A DNA stretch of 64,000 bases from the NCBI RefSeq assembly GCF_019396385.1, contig NZ_JAHKRN010000028.1:47650-111649 (forward strand). Reading direction: 5' to 3'. How positions within the stretch are numbered: the first letter of the stretch is position 1; each line of letters begins with the position of its first letter. The notes below the pieces were generated by a model that was not told where the DNA came from, searched no databases, and was given only the letters and a program-made list of their open reading frames with translations. Position numbers and translations under genes: made by a program. The DNA comes from Nonomuraea harbinensis. GTDB taxonomy: Bacteria > Actinomycetota > Actinomycetes > Streptosporangiales > Streptosporangiaceae. Of the stretch, positions 8,520 through 15,612 are shown piece after piece.

Positions 8520-9251
8520 ATGAGTGACATCGTCCCCATCAAGCTGGTGTGCCTGGACCTGGCAGGCACCACGGTCGGCGACATCGCCACGGTGGAGCGC
8601 GCGTTCGCCGAGGCGATCGCCACCCAGGGCATAGTCCCCGGGACCGGAGCGTACGCACGTGCCATGGTGCACGTGCACCGGTCCCGGGGGCAACCCAAGA
8701 TCGACGTCTTCCGGGGCATCTTCCCGGAGAACGAGGCCCGGGCTCAGGCCGCCAACCTGACCTTTGAGCGCGCCTACGAAGGCGCCCTCGAACGCTCCGG
8801 CCTCACCCCCGCCCCCGGCATCGTCGAGGTCCTCGACAAGCTCCGCGGCTCCGACATCCGGCTGGCCCTGCTCACCGGCTTCAGCCGCACCACCCTCGGC
8901 CGCGTCCTCGGCATCCTCGGCTGGCACGACAAGATCGACCTGGCCATCAGCCCCGAAGACGCGGGCGGCCGCGGCCGCCCCTGGCCCGACATGGTCCTGC
9001 ACGCCGTCCTCCGCCTCGGCATCCCCGACGTCCGTCAGGTGGCCGTCGCCGGCGACTCCGAGAGCCACATGCTCGCCGGCCACCGCGCCGGCGCCGTCGT
9101 CGTGGCCGGCATCCTCACCGACAGCGGCCACAGCCGAGACCGCCTCGTCGGCGGCGGCGCCACCCACGTGTTACCGTCCGTCGGCGCACTGCCGGAGCTG
9201 ATCCTGAGCGGCGACCTGGGAGGCGCGCGGATACCGGCGCCGGTTCGGTAG
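8520..9251 (+). CDS. HAD-superfamily phosphonatase-like hydrolase
   Basis: 243 residues. HAD motif I is LDLAGTT with nucleophile Asp13 and Ala at the +2 position, as in phosphonatase-like members. Motif II is LLTGFSR. Motif III is probably GRGRPWPD, with Arg where a basic residue is needed. Motif IV reads VAVAGDSESHMLAGHRAG, in which the usual second Asp (GDxxxD) is His. It probably hydrolyses a small phosphorylated or phosphonate compound, substrate unknown; the motif IV change may weaken Mg2+ binding. GAGG precedes the ATG. The gene ends 19 bases before tRNA-Ala. Confidence 0.8.
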   Translation: MSDIVPIKLVCLDLAGTTVGDIATVERAFAEAIATQGIVPGTGAYARAMVHVHRSRGQPKIDVFRGIFPENEARAQAANLTFERAYEGALERSGLTPAPGIVEVLDKLRGSDIRLALLTGFSRTTLGRVLGILGWHDKIDLAISPEDAGGRGRPWPDMVLHAVLRLGIPDVRQVAVAGDSESHMLAGHRAGAVVVAGILTDSGHSRDRLVGGGATHVLPSVGALPELILSGDLGGARIPAPVR

Positions 9252-9270
9252 GCTATCTTCATTGTTCGAA

Positions 9271-9346
9271 GGGGCCTTAGCTCAGCTGGCAGAGCGCCTG
9301 CTTTGCAAGCAGGAAGTCAGGAGTTCGAATCTCCTAGGCTCCACCA
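9271..9346 (+). tRNA. tRNA-Ala (anticodon UGC), 3' half supplied by the AICE
   Basis: Full cloverleaf: acceptor 9271-9277 with 9336-9342 including the G3-U70 pair that marks alanine tRNAs, D arm GCTCAGCTGGCAGAGC, anticodon stem 9297-9301/9309-9313 with TGC at 9304-9306, TTCGAAT in the T loop, discriminator A9343 and encoded CCA 9344-9346. Bases 9302-9345 are repeated at attR, so this copy is a hybrid of chromosomal 5' half and element 3' half. Confidence 0.97.
9302..9345 (+). repeat. attL of the AICE (inside tRNA-Ala)
   Basis: 44 bases from the anticodon loop to the encoded CC. It matches attR (20303-20346) over an uninterrupted 37 bases, then differs at 9339 (C here, T in attR), then matches TCCACC; the next base is A here and G at attR. 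The crossover must lie in the shared 37 bases. Confidence 0.93.
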
Positions 9347-9351
9347 GGTAG

Positions 9352-9384
9352 AACACCCCGCCACTGATCTTGTGACGGGGTGTT
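9352..9384. terminator. Terminator between tRNA-Ala and integrase, element-borne
   Basis: AACACCCCG (9352-9360) pairs perfectly with CGGGGTGTT (9376-9384), loop 15 bases. It lies 6 bases after the tRNA CCA and before the integrase stop on the other strand, so it can terminate both transcripts. The element brought it in; the tRNA's original terminator is now at 20355. Confidence 0.7.
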
Positions 9385-9385
9385 C

Positions 9386-9406
9386 GGGCCATTAACGGGC
9401 CATTAG
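9386..9406. repeat. Candidate integrase arm-type site, left end
   Basis: A tandem pair GGGCCATTA-AC-GGGCCATTAG lies just inside attL, overlapping the integrase stop codon. A near copy lies just inside attR (20198-20219). Paired repeats near both att cores are what arm-binding tyrosine recombinases use. Assignment is inferred from position. Confidence 0.5.
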
Positions 9407-10329
9407 CCATCCTGGTCCAGCCTCTTTCTTTCGGCCTCCACACGAGCGCTGAGCGCATCCGCGATCCGCTGGTCAGCGTCCTTGGTCGCGTGCTGGTAGA
9501 TGAGCGCCGCCCGATCGCTGTCGTGCCCCATCCGTGCTTTGAGATCGGCCAGGCTCGCCCCTGACTGCGCGGCCAGCGTGTTGCCCGTGTGGCGAAGATC
9601 GTGGAAGTGCAGGCCGGCGAGCCCCATCTCCTTGAGCGCCTCACCCCACTTCGCGGCACGCCGGAAGTTGCTGCCCCGCAGGAACCCGCCCAGCTTGCCG
9701 AGGAACACGAACGCGTCCTCTTCTGGCTCGACATAGGACGCGAGATGTTCGATGAGTGCCGGAACGATCACTGCGGGGATACCGACCGTACGGCGACCGG
9801 CCTTGGACTTGACCGGGCACAGGCGCATCTCCCCGCCGTCCAGTTCGATGAGCTGTTCCCGGACCCGGACCGTGCGCGCCACCAGGTCGAGGTCATGCCG
9901 TCGAAGTGCGATCACCTCACCCCATCGCAGGCTTGCGAACGTGGCCAGCAAGATCAGCGCTCGAAACCGCCTGTCGGCCATCCGGTCGGCGAGTTCGAAC
10001 ACCTGAGACACCGTGATCACGGGACGCTCGGGTGTGTGCTCATTGTCGGCGCCCTTGATCCGGCAGGGGTTGCGGCTGATCAACTTGTCCTCTTCCGCCG
10101 CCGTCATCAGAACGGCCCGCAGGAACCGGTAAGCCTTGGCGACCGTCGAGATCGATACGCCATGCTCCAGCCGTTCGGACCGCAGCGCACGGTCGGCCTC
10201 GGTTTTAGTGGCATAGGTCGTGGCCCCGGTCCGCAGACGCCCGTCCGGTCCCGGATAGCGAATCTGGAACCGGCCGGACTCGCGCTTGCGGATATTGCCG
10301 AAACGCCGGTGTCCGTCTTTGTTGGCCAT
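9403..10329 (-). CDS. int: Tyrosine recombinase (AICE integrase), apparently internally shortened
   Basis: 308 residues. The catalytic domain is complete: Arg135 (FASLRWGE), Lys174/176 (CPVKSKAGRR), His243-x-x-Arg246 (HDLRHT), His269 (GHDSD) and Tyr278 (YQHAT). The N-terminal beta-rich arm-binding part is present (ESGRFQIRYPGPDG). Between ADRALRSERLEHG and VSISTVAKAYR, however, most of the usual SAM-like core-binding domain is missing: AICE integrases are normally about 380-400 residues. The reading frame is intact across the gap. The ATG overlaps the excisionase stop (TGATG). Confidence 0.88.
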   Translation of the reverse strand: MANKDGHRRFGNIRKRESGRFQIRYPGPDGRLRTGATTYATKTEADRALRSERLEHGVSISTVAKAYRFLRAVLMTAAEEDKLISRNPCRIKGADNEHTPERPVITVSQVFELADRMADRRFRALILLATFASLRWGEVIALRRHDLDLVARTVRVREQLIELDGGEMRLCPVKSKAGRRTVGIPAVIVPALIEHLASYVEPEEDAFVFLGKLGGFLRGSNFRRAAKWGEALKEMGLAGLHFHDLRHTGNTLAAQSGASLADLKARMGHDSDRAALIYQHATKDADQRIADALSARVEAERKRLDQDG

Positions 10330-10535
10330 CAGGCAGCCCTCCTCTTAACGGTGTCGGTCGTCATCGGCGTGACGGTTCCGGCGACGACGAACGCGATCAG
10401 CGCGGACTCTCGGATGCGGACATGACGCCCGACTTTCACGAATTCGATCCGGCGTTCGGCGATCAGGCGGCGGACGAAGCGCTCCGAGGTGTGCAGCAGT
10501 TCGGCGATTTCAGGGACGGTGAGAAGTTGCTCCAT
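10329..10535 (-). CDS. xis: Excisionase (AlpA/MerR-like winged helix)
   Basis: 68 residues with a helix-turn-helix of the excisionase type: LTVPEIAELLHTSERFVRRLIAERRIEFVKVGRHVRIRESAL. It directs the integrase toward excision by bending the att arms. It overlaps the integrase start by one base, and lies 11 bases after the replication initiator, as in pSAM2 (repSA-xis-int). The ATG at 10535 has GGAACACC upstream, a modest ribosome site. Confidence 0.88.
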   Translation of the reverse strand: MEQLLTVPEIAELLHTSERFVRRLIAERRIEFVKVGRHVRIRESALIAFVVAGTVTPMTTDTVKRRAA

Positions 10536-10546
10536 GGTGTTCCTTC

Positions 10547-12151
10547 TCAGGCCGCGTCCGGCGTTGCCGAAAGATCTTGGCCGTCTGCTCTGGCTTCCAG
10601 CTCTCTGAGGTGGGCTCGCCAGCGTTGGCGTACGTGGACGGATCGGAGGAGGCGGACGGCGAGGGACGGCACGTTGGCGTCTCCGGCCGGGACCGGTCGC
10701 CAGATGTAGCGGTGTGGGTCGGTGGGTTCATCGGCTTGGCCGAGGGCTTGCAGGATCCAGGTACGGCGGTCTTGCTTGTGTTCGGCGAGGGTCTTGTTGC
10801 TCCACTTGCGGGAGACCAGGACGCGGCGTCCGGCGTAGCCGAGGTGTTCGGGCTTGTGGGCCTTGCCACGGCAGTGGCCGGGTGTCATGCCGGGTTTGGC
10901 GCTCTTGGGCTGGACGCCGTAGCGCAGCCAGTTCGGGCAGGTGGGTGAGCAGGGCTCGTAGCGCAGGGCGTCCAGCATGCGGGCCGCGTGCTCGCGCTGG
11001 GCCTGGCCGCTGTCGAGGGTCTCACCAAGGGACTTGGTGAGGTACTTGGACAGGTAGCGGATGCATTGGTCGGCGTCCGGGGTGCCGGAGAGGACCCCTT
11101 GTACGTCCACCTGCTCACCGAAGCGCAGCACGTGGAGGGGCTCGGCGTCCTCGTCCAGGGCGTCGAGGGCCTCGTCCCAGGTGGGCAGGACCTGGCCGGT
11201 TGCCGGGTCGAGGTAGCCGGCCTCCTCGTCCCAGACGGGCAGGTGATCGCCGTCGAAGCGCACCTCGTCGGCCTGTGGCCACCACACCTGGTGATAGGTG
11301 GCGGCGGCTATCTGCTTGATCTCCGCTCGTGGCAAGGTGCCCCGAATGGCCATGTGCAGGTGTGGGGCCAGCCGCTTCTGAGGTTCGACGGCGGCGAAGT
11401 ACTGCACGTCATAGCCTGCGACCCGGCGCAGGTTCTGCACGAAGCGGTCCATGAGCTTGGAGAAGTGCAGCGCGTCCCGAGCCGCGCGCCGGTAGTCGTA
11501 GGTGTTCGGATCGACGGGGATGCCGTCACGGACCTTGCCATAGCTGGGCAGGGTGAGCGTGACGAACAGTGACGGCCGATAGACCTTGCCATCGGAGCCG
11601 GTGAAGGTGCGTCCCAGGGTGGTGCTGGTCATCCTGCGCTTGGGCAGGTTCGGGGCGTCCTGCCGACGCCGGGTCGATCGGGTGCGCTTGGGCACCGCGG
11701 ATCCGGTGACGCTGCCCCGCATTCCAGCGGCGTTGATCTCCTCGTCCAAGCTCGCGAGAACGGCGTCCAGGTCGGTGGTGTCGTCGCCGGCCTGCTCGGC
11801 GGCATCGCGCTTGGCCTGCATGTCGGCGCGGAACTCGATCAGTCGGCGCTGTTCCTCGCTGGCCTCGTCCGGGGCGATGGCCGGTTCGGTGTCGAGGTGC
11901 CAGCCCTCGCGGCACTGGGCCATGCGGAGTTGCCGATTGCGCTTGGCGCAGGGAGGGCACTTGCTGTCCAGGGTGGAACCGCAGGGCACGTCGATGATCT
12001 CGGAGGTGCCGGTGACGGTGTCGAGTCGCCGCAGCGGGATGGGCCGGATGCAGACGCCGTGGAGCTTGGCGACCTCTTCGAGCACATCCCGGGCCATCGG
12101 CATGGCTTGGCGGACGGCCCGGGGAAGTGCGCGGTCGTGCGCATGGGTCAT
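10547..12151 (-). CDS. repSA: RepSA-like rolling-circle replication initiator
   Basis: 534 residues. Rolling-circle motifs: FVTLTLPSYG (about 196-204, motif 1), the metal-binding HUH motif as PHLHMAIRG (His264, His266) and YLSKYLTK (366-373) with the candidate nicking Tyr. A CxxC-rich N-terminal segment (CPPCAKRNRQLRMAQC, about 65-80) and a second Cys cluster (CSPTCPNWLRYG, about 400) look like zinc ribbons. The protein nicks the double-strand origin of the excised element. GGGAGG lies 6 bases before the ATG. The start overlaps the 49-residue zinc-ribbon gene by 4 bases (ATGA). Confidence 0.9.
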   Translation of the reverse strand: MTHAHDRALPRAVRQAMPMARDVLEEVAKLHGVCIRPIPLRRLDTVTGTSEIIDVPCGSTLDSKCPPCAKRNRQLRMAQCREGWHLDTEPAIAPDEASEEQRRLIEFRADMQAKRDAAEQAGDDTTDLDAVLASLDEEINAAGMRGSVTGSAVPKRTRSTRRRQDAPNLPKRRMTSTTLGRTFTGSDGKVYRPSLFVTLTLPSYGKVRDGIPVDPNTYDYRRAARDALHFSKLMDRFVQNLRRVAGYDVQYFAAVEPQKRLAPHLHMAIRGTLPRAEIKQIAAATYHQVWWPQADEVRFDGDHLPVWDEEAGYLDPATGQVLPTWDEALDALDEDAEPLHVLRFGEQVDVQGVLSGTPDADQCIRYLSKYLTKSLGETLDSGQAQREHAARMLDALRYEPCSPTCPNWLRYGVQPKSAKPGMTPGHCRGKAHKPEHLGYAGRRVLVSRKWSNKTLAEHKQDRRTWILQALGQADEPTDPHRYIWRPVPAGDANVPSLAVRLLRSVHVRQRWRAHLRELEARADGQDLSATPDAA

Positions 12152-12297
12152 GTGAACCTCCCTTCGTTGATGTCAAGGACGATGAGCGCGATCTGGCCGC
12201 AGGCGCGGCACTCGACCAGGGCACGGACCGGGTCGAGCCAGAGAGCGTTCACGGTGTGGCAGGTGGCGCAGCGCAGCTCTTCCAGCAGCTCACGCAT
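12148..12297 (-). CDS. Small zinc-ribbon-like protein between traB and repSA
   Basis: 49 residues: begins MRELLEELRCATCHTV and continues with VECRACGQIALIVLD. Two CxxC knuckles 20 residues apart suggest a zinc ribbon. GGAGGTGAG precedes the ATG, and the TGA overlaps the repSA ATG in ATGA, so the gene is real in context. No named family is recognised. It may help load or regulate RepSA; this is inferred only from coupling. Confidence 0.7.
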   Translation of the reverse strand: MRELLEELRCATCHTVNALWLDPVRALVECRACGQIALIVLDINEGRFT

Positions 12298-12327
12298 CAG
12301 AGCTCACCTCCGACTCGGCGCAGATCC

Positions 12328-13755
12328 TCATGCGGCGCTCCCGTACGGGGTGTAGGCGTCGACCATGGCGTGGATGTCGGTGTCGGAGACGTAGGCGGCG
12401 CGGACCCGGATGGGTTCGGGGCTGGCCTCCAGCCGGACGTAACCGACGCCCGCGCCTCGTTCGGGGACGGGTGAGATGCGGTCGGCCAGGGCTCCCCGGT
12501 CGCGGGCGCCGTCGCCGAGGACCATGTCGACCTGTTCCGACTCGTCCAGCCGGAGGGCGATCTTGTCGGGGAACAGGTTGCGGATGTTCATGACCTCTTT
12601 GCGCGGGTCCTGGAGTGCGGCCAGGACGCCGACGCCGACCGCGCGGCCTTGGGTGGTGAGGGTGGCGAGGGCGCAGGAGATGCGTTGCCGTAGCTGCCGG
12701 TCGGACTGGTAGGCGGTCAGGAACGCCACCTCGTCGACCACGACCAGGACGAACGGATCATCGACCGTGGGCGTGTGGGAGCGCTGGAGCCCGGCGAAAC
12801 GGGCGGCTCGTTTCTGCATGACGGCGACGACCTCGTCCAGCAGGTCGGCGCACTCCTCAGGCGTGGCTGCGTACCGCGTGCCGAACAGGGCGCGGCCGTA
12901 GGACAGTTCCATCAGTTTCGGGTCCAGCGCCCACAACTCGACCAGGCCCACACTGGCGGCAGGGAGCAGGGAGCGGATGACGGACCAGATGATCGACCCC
13001 TTGCCGGCCCCGGTCGCGCCCGCGACGAGAACGTGTGTCCCGTGCACCTTGAGCCGCCACGGTCGCCCGTCTTCGCGGGTGCCGATCTCAACCGGTCCCA
13101 CGGTCGGTTCGATGGGGATGGACAGGGCCGGTAGGGGCTCAGAGAGCGGATCGCTGCGCGGGAAGGTCAGCGTCAGGTGTCCGGCCTGGGTCAGCGTCAC
13201 CCGGCAGGATGCGGCGCCGAAGCCTTGGGCAAGATGGTCGGTGCGGTCGGTCCAGTCCTTGACCGGTTGGCCTTTGAGCATGCGCACGGTGACCTGGTCG
13301 GCCCAAGATGTGCAGGTGACCTTGCCGAGCCGGGGCAGGTAGTCACGGCCCCGGATGTGGCGGCCGAGACCGGAGACGATCAGGACGGGTTGCCAGTGTC
13401 GCCGGTAGATCCAGGTGAGCCGCCACCAGGCCAGCAGCCGGTAACCGATCAGGCGGTTGAAGGACGCCCGGTCGATGTACGCCCATGAGGCGAGGGCCAG
13501 GATGACCGTGCCGAGCAGGGATGCCGCCATGGGCCAGTCGTAGACGTACCAGGTGACGCCGAGGGCTACCGGGATGGTGGCCGCGATGGGGTGGCGCCAG
13601 ATCGTTCGGACGAGCCCGGCGAACATGCGCCAGGCCAGGATGACGATGGTGAAGATGGCGGGAGTCTTGATCACGGCCGGGCGGAAGACGACGGCCGTGT
13701 CGGGCGTGGTGGAGACGAGGTTGCGCGCCTCGTCGCCAGGCAGCCGCTTGAACAT
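12328..13755 (-). CDS. traB: TraB/TraSA-type FtsK-SpoIIIE conjugal DNA translocase
   Basis: 475 residues. Two or three N-terminal membrane helices (about 33-50, 56-72, 76-94) anchor the protein. The FtsK domain has Walker A GATGAGKG (246-253) and Walker B FVLVVVDE (335-342), followed by RISCALATLTTQGRAVGVGVLAALQDP-like FtsK sequence. In AICEs this one hexameric pump moves double-stranded DNA between hyphae. The C-terminal region (after about 400) has the RLDESEQVDMVLGDGARDRGA segment seen in Tra proteins, then a short tail. Upstream lies a strong hairpin that may attenuate its transcription. Confidence 0.92.
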   Translation of the reverse strand: MFKRLPGDEARNLVSTTPDTAVVFRPAVIKTPAIFTIVILAWRMFAGLVRTIWRHPIAATIPVALGVTWYVYDWPMAASLLGTVILALASWAYIDRASFNRLIGYRLLAWWRLTWIYRRHWQPVLIVSGLGRHIRGRDYLPRLGKVTCTSWADQVTVRMLKGQPVKDWTDRTDHLAQGFGAASCRVTLTQAGHLTLTFPRSDPLSEPLPALSIPIEPTVGPVEIGTREDGRPWRLKVHGTHVLVAGATGAGKGSIIWSVIRSLLPAASVGLVELWALDPKLMELSYGRALFGTRYAATPEECADLLDEVVAVMQKRAARFAGLQRSHTPTVDDPFVLVVVDEVAFLTAYQSDRQLRQRISCALATLTTQGRAVGVGVLAALQDPRKEVMNIRNLFPDKIALRLDESEQVDMVLGDGARDRGALADRISPVPERGAGVGYVRLEASPEPIRVRAAYVSDTDIHAMVDAYTPYGSAA

Positions 13756-13799
13756 AAGCTGGGAACCTCTCGTGATGGAGCAAGTCGTGGGAGAACCGA

Positions 13800-13833
13800 G
13801 GGGCCGCCGGAAGTTGCCGCTTCCAGCGGCCCC
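13800..13833. terminator. Strong hairpin upstream of traB
   Basis: GGGGCCGC (13800-13807) pairs with GCGGCCCC (13826-13833), with an inner GGAAG/CTTCC stem. There is no T-run. It lies between the small-gene cluster and traB on the same transcript, so it may reduce read-through into traB. Confidence 0.5.
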
Positions 13834-13843
13834 GCCTCAGGTG

Positions 13844-14158
13844 TCAGGCCGCCGTGTCGGTGGCGTCCTTGGCCGGCTGTTCGGCGTGCAGGCACTCGCA
13901 GTCGGCCAGGTAGCGAGCGGCGGCGTTGAAGATCTCGCGGGCGACGGCCAGGTCCGCGTCGGTGACCGGCCCGGCTCCGGTGGTGGAGATGTGCACGTCG
14001 GCCTCCTGGGAGGCGAACTCCAGGTACGGCCGGGGAGTGCTGGTCAGCAGTCCGGCGCGGATCTGCAGGCGCGGCGTGTGGAAGGAGACTCCGACGTGCG
14101 GCTCGGAGTCGGGTCGCAGGGACACGGTGACGTAGGTGTAGGGCCGGTGCTCGCTCAT
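13844..14158 (-). CDS. AICE small protein of unknown function
   Basis: 104 residues, no recognised domain. The first half is beta-like (YTYVTVSLRPDSEPHVGVSFHTPRLQIRAG) and the second half helical (ADLAVAREIFNAAARYLADCECLHAEQ). It shares a module (VTDADLAVAREIFNAAARYL) with its upstream neighbour (VTVEDLEFARQLAREAHRFA), suggesting the two are paralogues. The ATG overlaps that gene's stop by 4 bases. It is part of the pra-like operon under the candidate KorSA operators. Confidence 0.7.
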   Translation of the reverse strand: MSEHRPYTYVTVSLRPDSEPHVGVSFHTPRLQIRAGLLTSTPRPYLEFASQEADVHISTTGAGPVTDADLAVAREIFNAAARYLADCECLHAEQPAKDATDTAA

Positions 14159-14421
14159 GCCGCCACCCCGCGTCCGTCGGGCAGGCCGTAGAAGCTGCGC
14201 TCCAGGGAGCGGGCGAAGCGGTGGGCCTCGCGGGCGAGCTGGCGCGCGAACTCCAGGTCCTCCACCGTCACGGGGCCGCCGGTGGTGACCAGGACGGAGG
14301 TGGCGCCGAAGTCGAGCGCCAGGACGGGCTCACGCCGGACGGACGGGTGGTTGAGGGTGCGGGCGGCGTGGCCGGTGGTCAGCCGGATCACGCTGGTGCG
14401 AGGGGTACGGCGTCGGGTCAT
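14155..14421 (-). CDS. AICE small protein, paralogue of downstream neighbour
   Basis: 88 residues. Basic N terminus (MTRRRTPRTS), then VLALDFGATSVLVTTGGPVTVEDLEFARQLAREAHRFARSLE-like strand-helix. The helix resembles that of the gene at 13844-14158, preceded by the same GPVT(V/D)xDL motif. It overlaps both neighbours (ATGA with the downstream gene and a 1-base overlap with the upstream gene). No function can be assigned. Confidence 0.7.
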   Translation of the reverse strand: MTRRRTPRTSVIRLTTGHAARTLNHPSVRREPVLALDFGATSVLVTTGGPVTVEDLEFARQLAREAHRFARSLERSFYGLPDGRGVAA

Positions 14422-14834
14422 CAGGCGGCGTCCTTTCCGGCCTTGGCCGGGGCGGTGGGCTGGTGGGGAGCGTGCATCTCGCGCACCTTGATGGAGTAGG
14501 CGAGGCGGCCGTTGCCGTTGACGTACGGCGTGACCGAGATGCCGTCGAATTCGACGGGCGTGAACGGAAGCCCCGGCATCGGCTGCGGCGGCACCGGCTG
14601 GACCGGGGCGAGGATCTTGACCGCCACCGTCTTCTGAGCGGGCTTGAGGGCCGGGTCACCGTCCAGGACCGCGACCTGCCAGACCAGCTCATTGGTCTGC
14701 TTGTCGCGGGACTGCACGAAGCGGCCGTTGGTCGAGGCGTCGAAGTCCTTGACCGGCTCGACCTGCCCGACGACGTAGCAGCCGTGCGGGAAGACCATGG
14801 CGAAGGTGACGGGGATGGGGCCTTGCAGAGCCAT
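14421..14834 (-). CDS. Pra-like AICE activator protein (tentative)
   Basis: 137 residues: PVTFAMVFPHGCYVVGQVEPVKDFD near the N terminus, a central VWQVAVLDGDPALKPAQKTVAVKI and a Pro-rich segment PVQPVPPQPMPGLPF. It resembles proteins annotated in actinomycete elements as plasmid replication, integration and excision activators (Pra of pSAM2). That annotation is from memory of the family and is not proven here. It is the first gene of the cluster leading toward traB. Two copies of an ACTTG-N6-CAAGT operator lie immediately upstream, matching the known repression of pra by KorSA. Confidence 0.6.
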   Translation of the reverse strand: MALQGPIPVTFAMVFPHGCYVVGQVEPVKDFDASTNGRFVQSRDKQTNELVWQVAVLDGDPALKPAQKTVAVKILAPVQPVPPQPMPGLPFTPVEFDGISVTPYVNGNGRLAYSIKVREMHAPHQPTAPAKAGKDAA

Positions 14835-14860
14835 AATGGCTCCTTTCTTGGATGACAGTC

Positions 14861-14917
14861 ACTTGACCTGTCAAGTGATGCTCCGAGAGTAGGTCGCTCA
14901 AACTTGCTGCGTCAAGT
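14861..14917. promoter_or_regulatory. Two GntR/KorSA-like operators upstream of pra-like gene
   Basis: ACTTG-N6-CAAGT occurs at 14861-14876 (inside CACTTGA-CCTG-TCAAGTG, 14860-14877) and again at 14902-14917, centres 41 bp apart. A further ACTTG half-site follows at 14919-14923. The element encodes a HutC-type GntR repressor 0.8 kb away, and KorSA of pSAM2 represses pra. Binding is inferred. Confidence 0.7.
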
Positions 14918-15053
14918 GACTTGCCGAAAAGTCGAAACGAAGAGGTGGAAGGCGGTGCAAATTTCTCTCATTTGCCCGCTTTTCCCTTTATGGGAACGCT
15001 AAACAAGTAGACAAGAACGCCGCTGCCAGGGCCATTGTGAGGAGTTGCCCTTG

Positions 15054-15557
15054 CTAGGCCAGCGTCAGTCTTAGGCGATGATGGAGAAGATTAATATCGG
15101 AGAGGCGAACCGTTAGTTCCTCGCCCTCGGTCAATACCCGACCGTCCGAGAATTCCGAGATGTGGACAAGCCCTTCGAGGCCATCGACCACCTTGACGAA
15201 GACGCCGAACGGAACAACCTTGGTCACCGGGCCAGTGATCACCTCGCCCAGTCGTGTCCTCGCGATCTCCACCAACGGGTCATCTTGCAGAGCCTTGAGC
15301 GACAGACTCACCTGCTCACGTTCGAGATCCACATGCAGGACCATGCCGACGACCTCTTGGCCGATCCGGACGATCTCACCGGTGTCCTCAAACCGCCGCC
15401 ACGACAGCTCGGCCACGTTCACAAAACCTTCGGCGCCGTCGAGGTCGACGAACACACCAAACCGCTCGATGGATCGCACCAGGCCCCGACGAACCTGCCC
15501 TTGCTCAAAGGCATGGAAAAGCGTTTCAGTCGTCTCGGCTTTTTCCTCGGTACCCAT
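15054..15557 (-). CDS. Two-S1-domain RNA-binding protein on the AICE
   Basis: 167 residues containing two S1 OB-fold domains (about 18-85 and 93-165). Each has the typical G.V..I..FGVFVDL / GPVTKVVPFGVFVKV entry, a V(N/H)(V/I)(A/S)E(L/F)S segment, and a strand such as LSLKAL. Ribosomal protein S1 in actinobacteria has four such domains, so this is a half-size S1-like protein, not RpsA. It may bind mRNA. It stands alone between the pra-like operon promoter and the GntR gene on the same strand. Confidence 0.85.
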   Translation of the reverse strand: MGTEEKAETTETLFHAFEQGQVRRGLVRSIERFGVFVDLDGAEGFVNVAELSWRRFEDTGEIVRIGQEVVGMVLHVDLEREQVSLSLKALQDDPLVEIARTRLGEVITGPVTKVVPFGVFVKVVDGLEGLVHISEFSDGRVLTEGEELTVRLSDINLLHHRLRLTLA

Positions 15558-15612
15558 TGCCGGTAGACACTACGATCCGAGCTAGCGCAACGACAAGGCC
15601 GGACGCGAGAGC

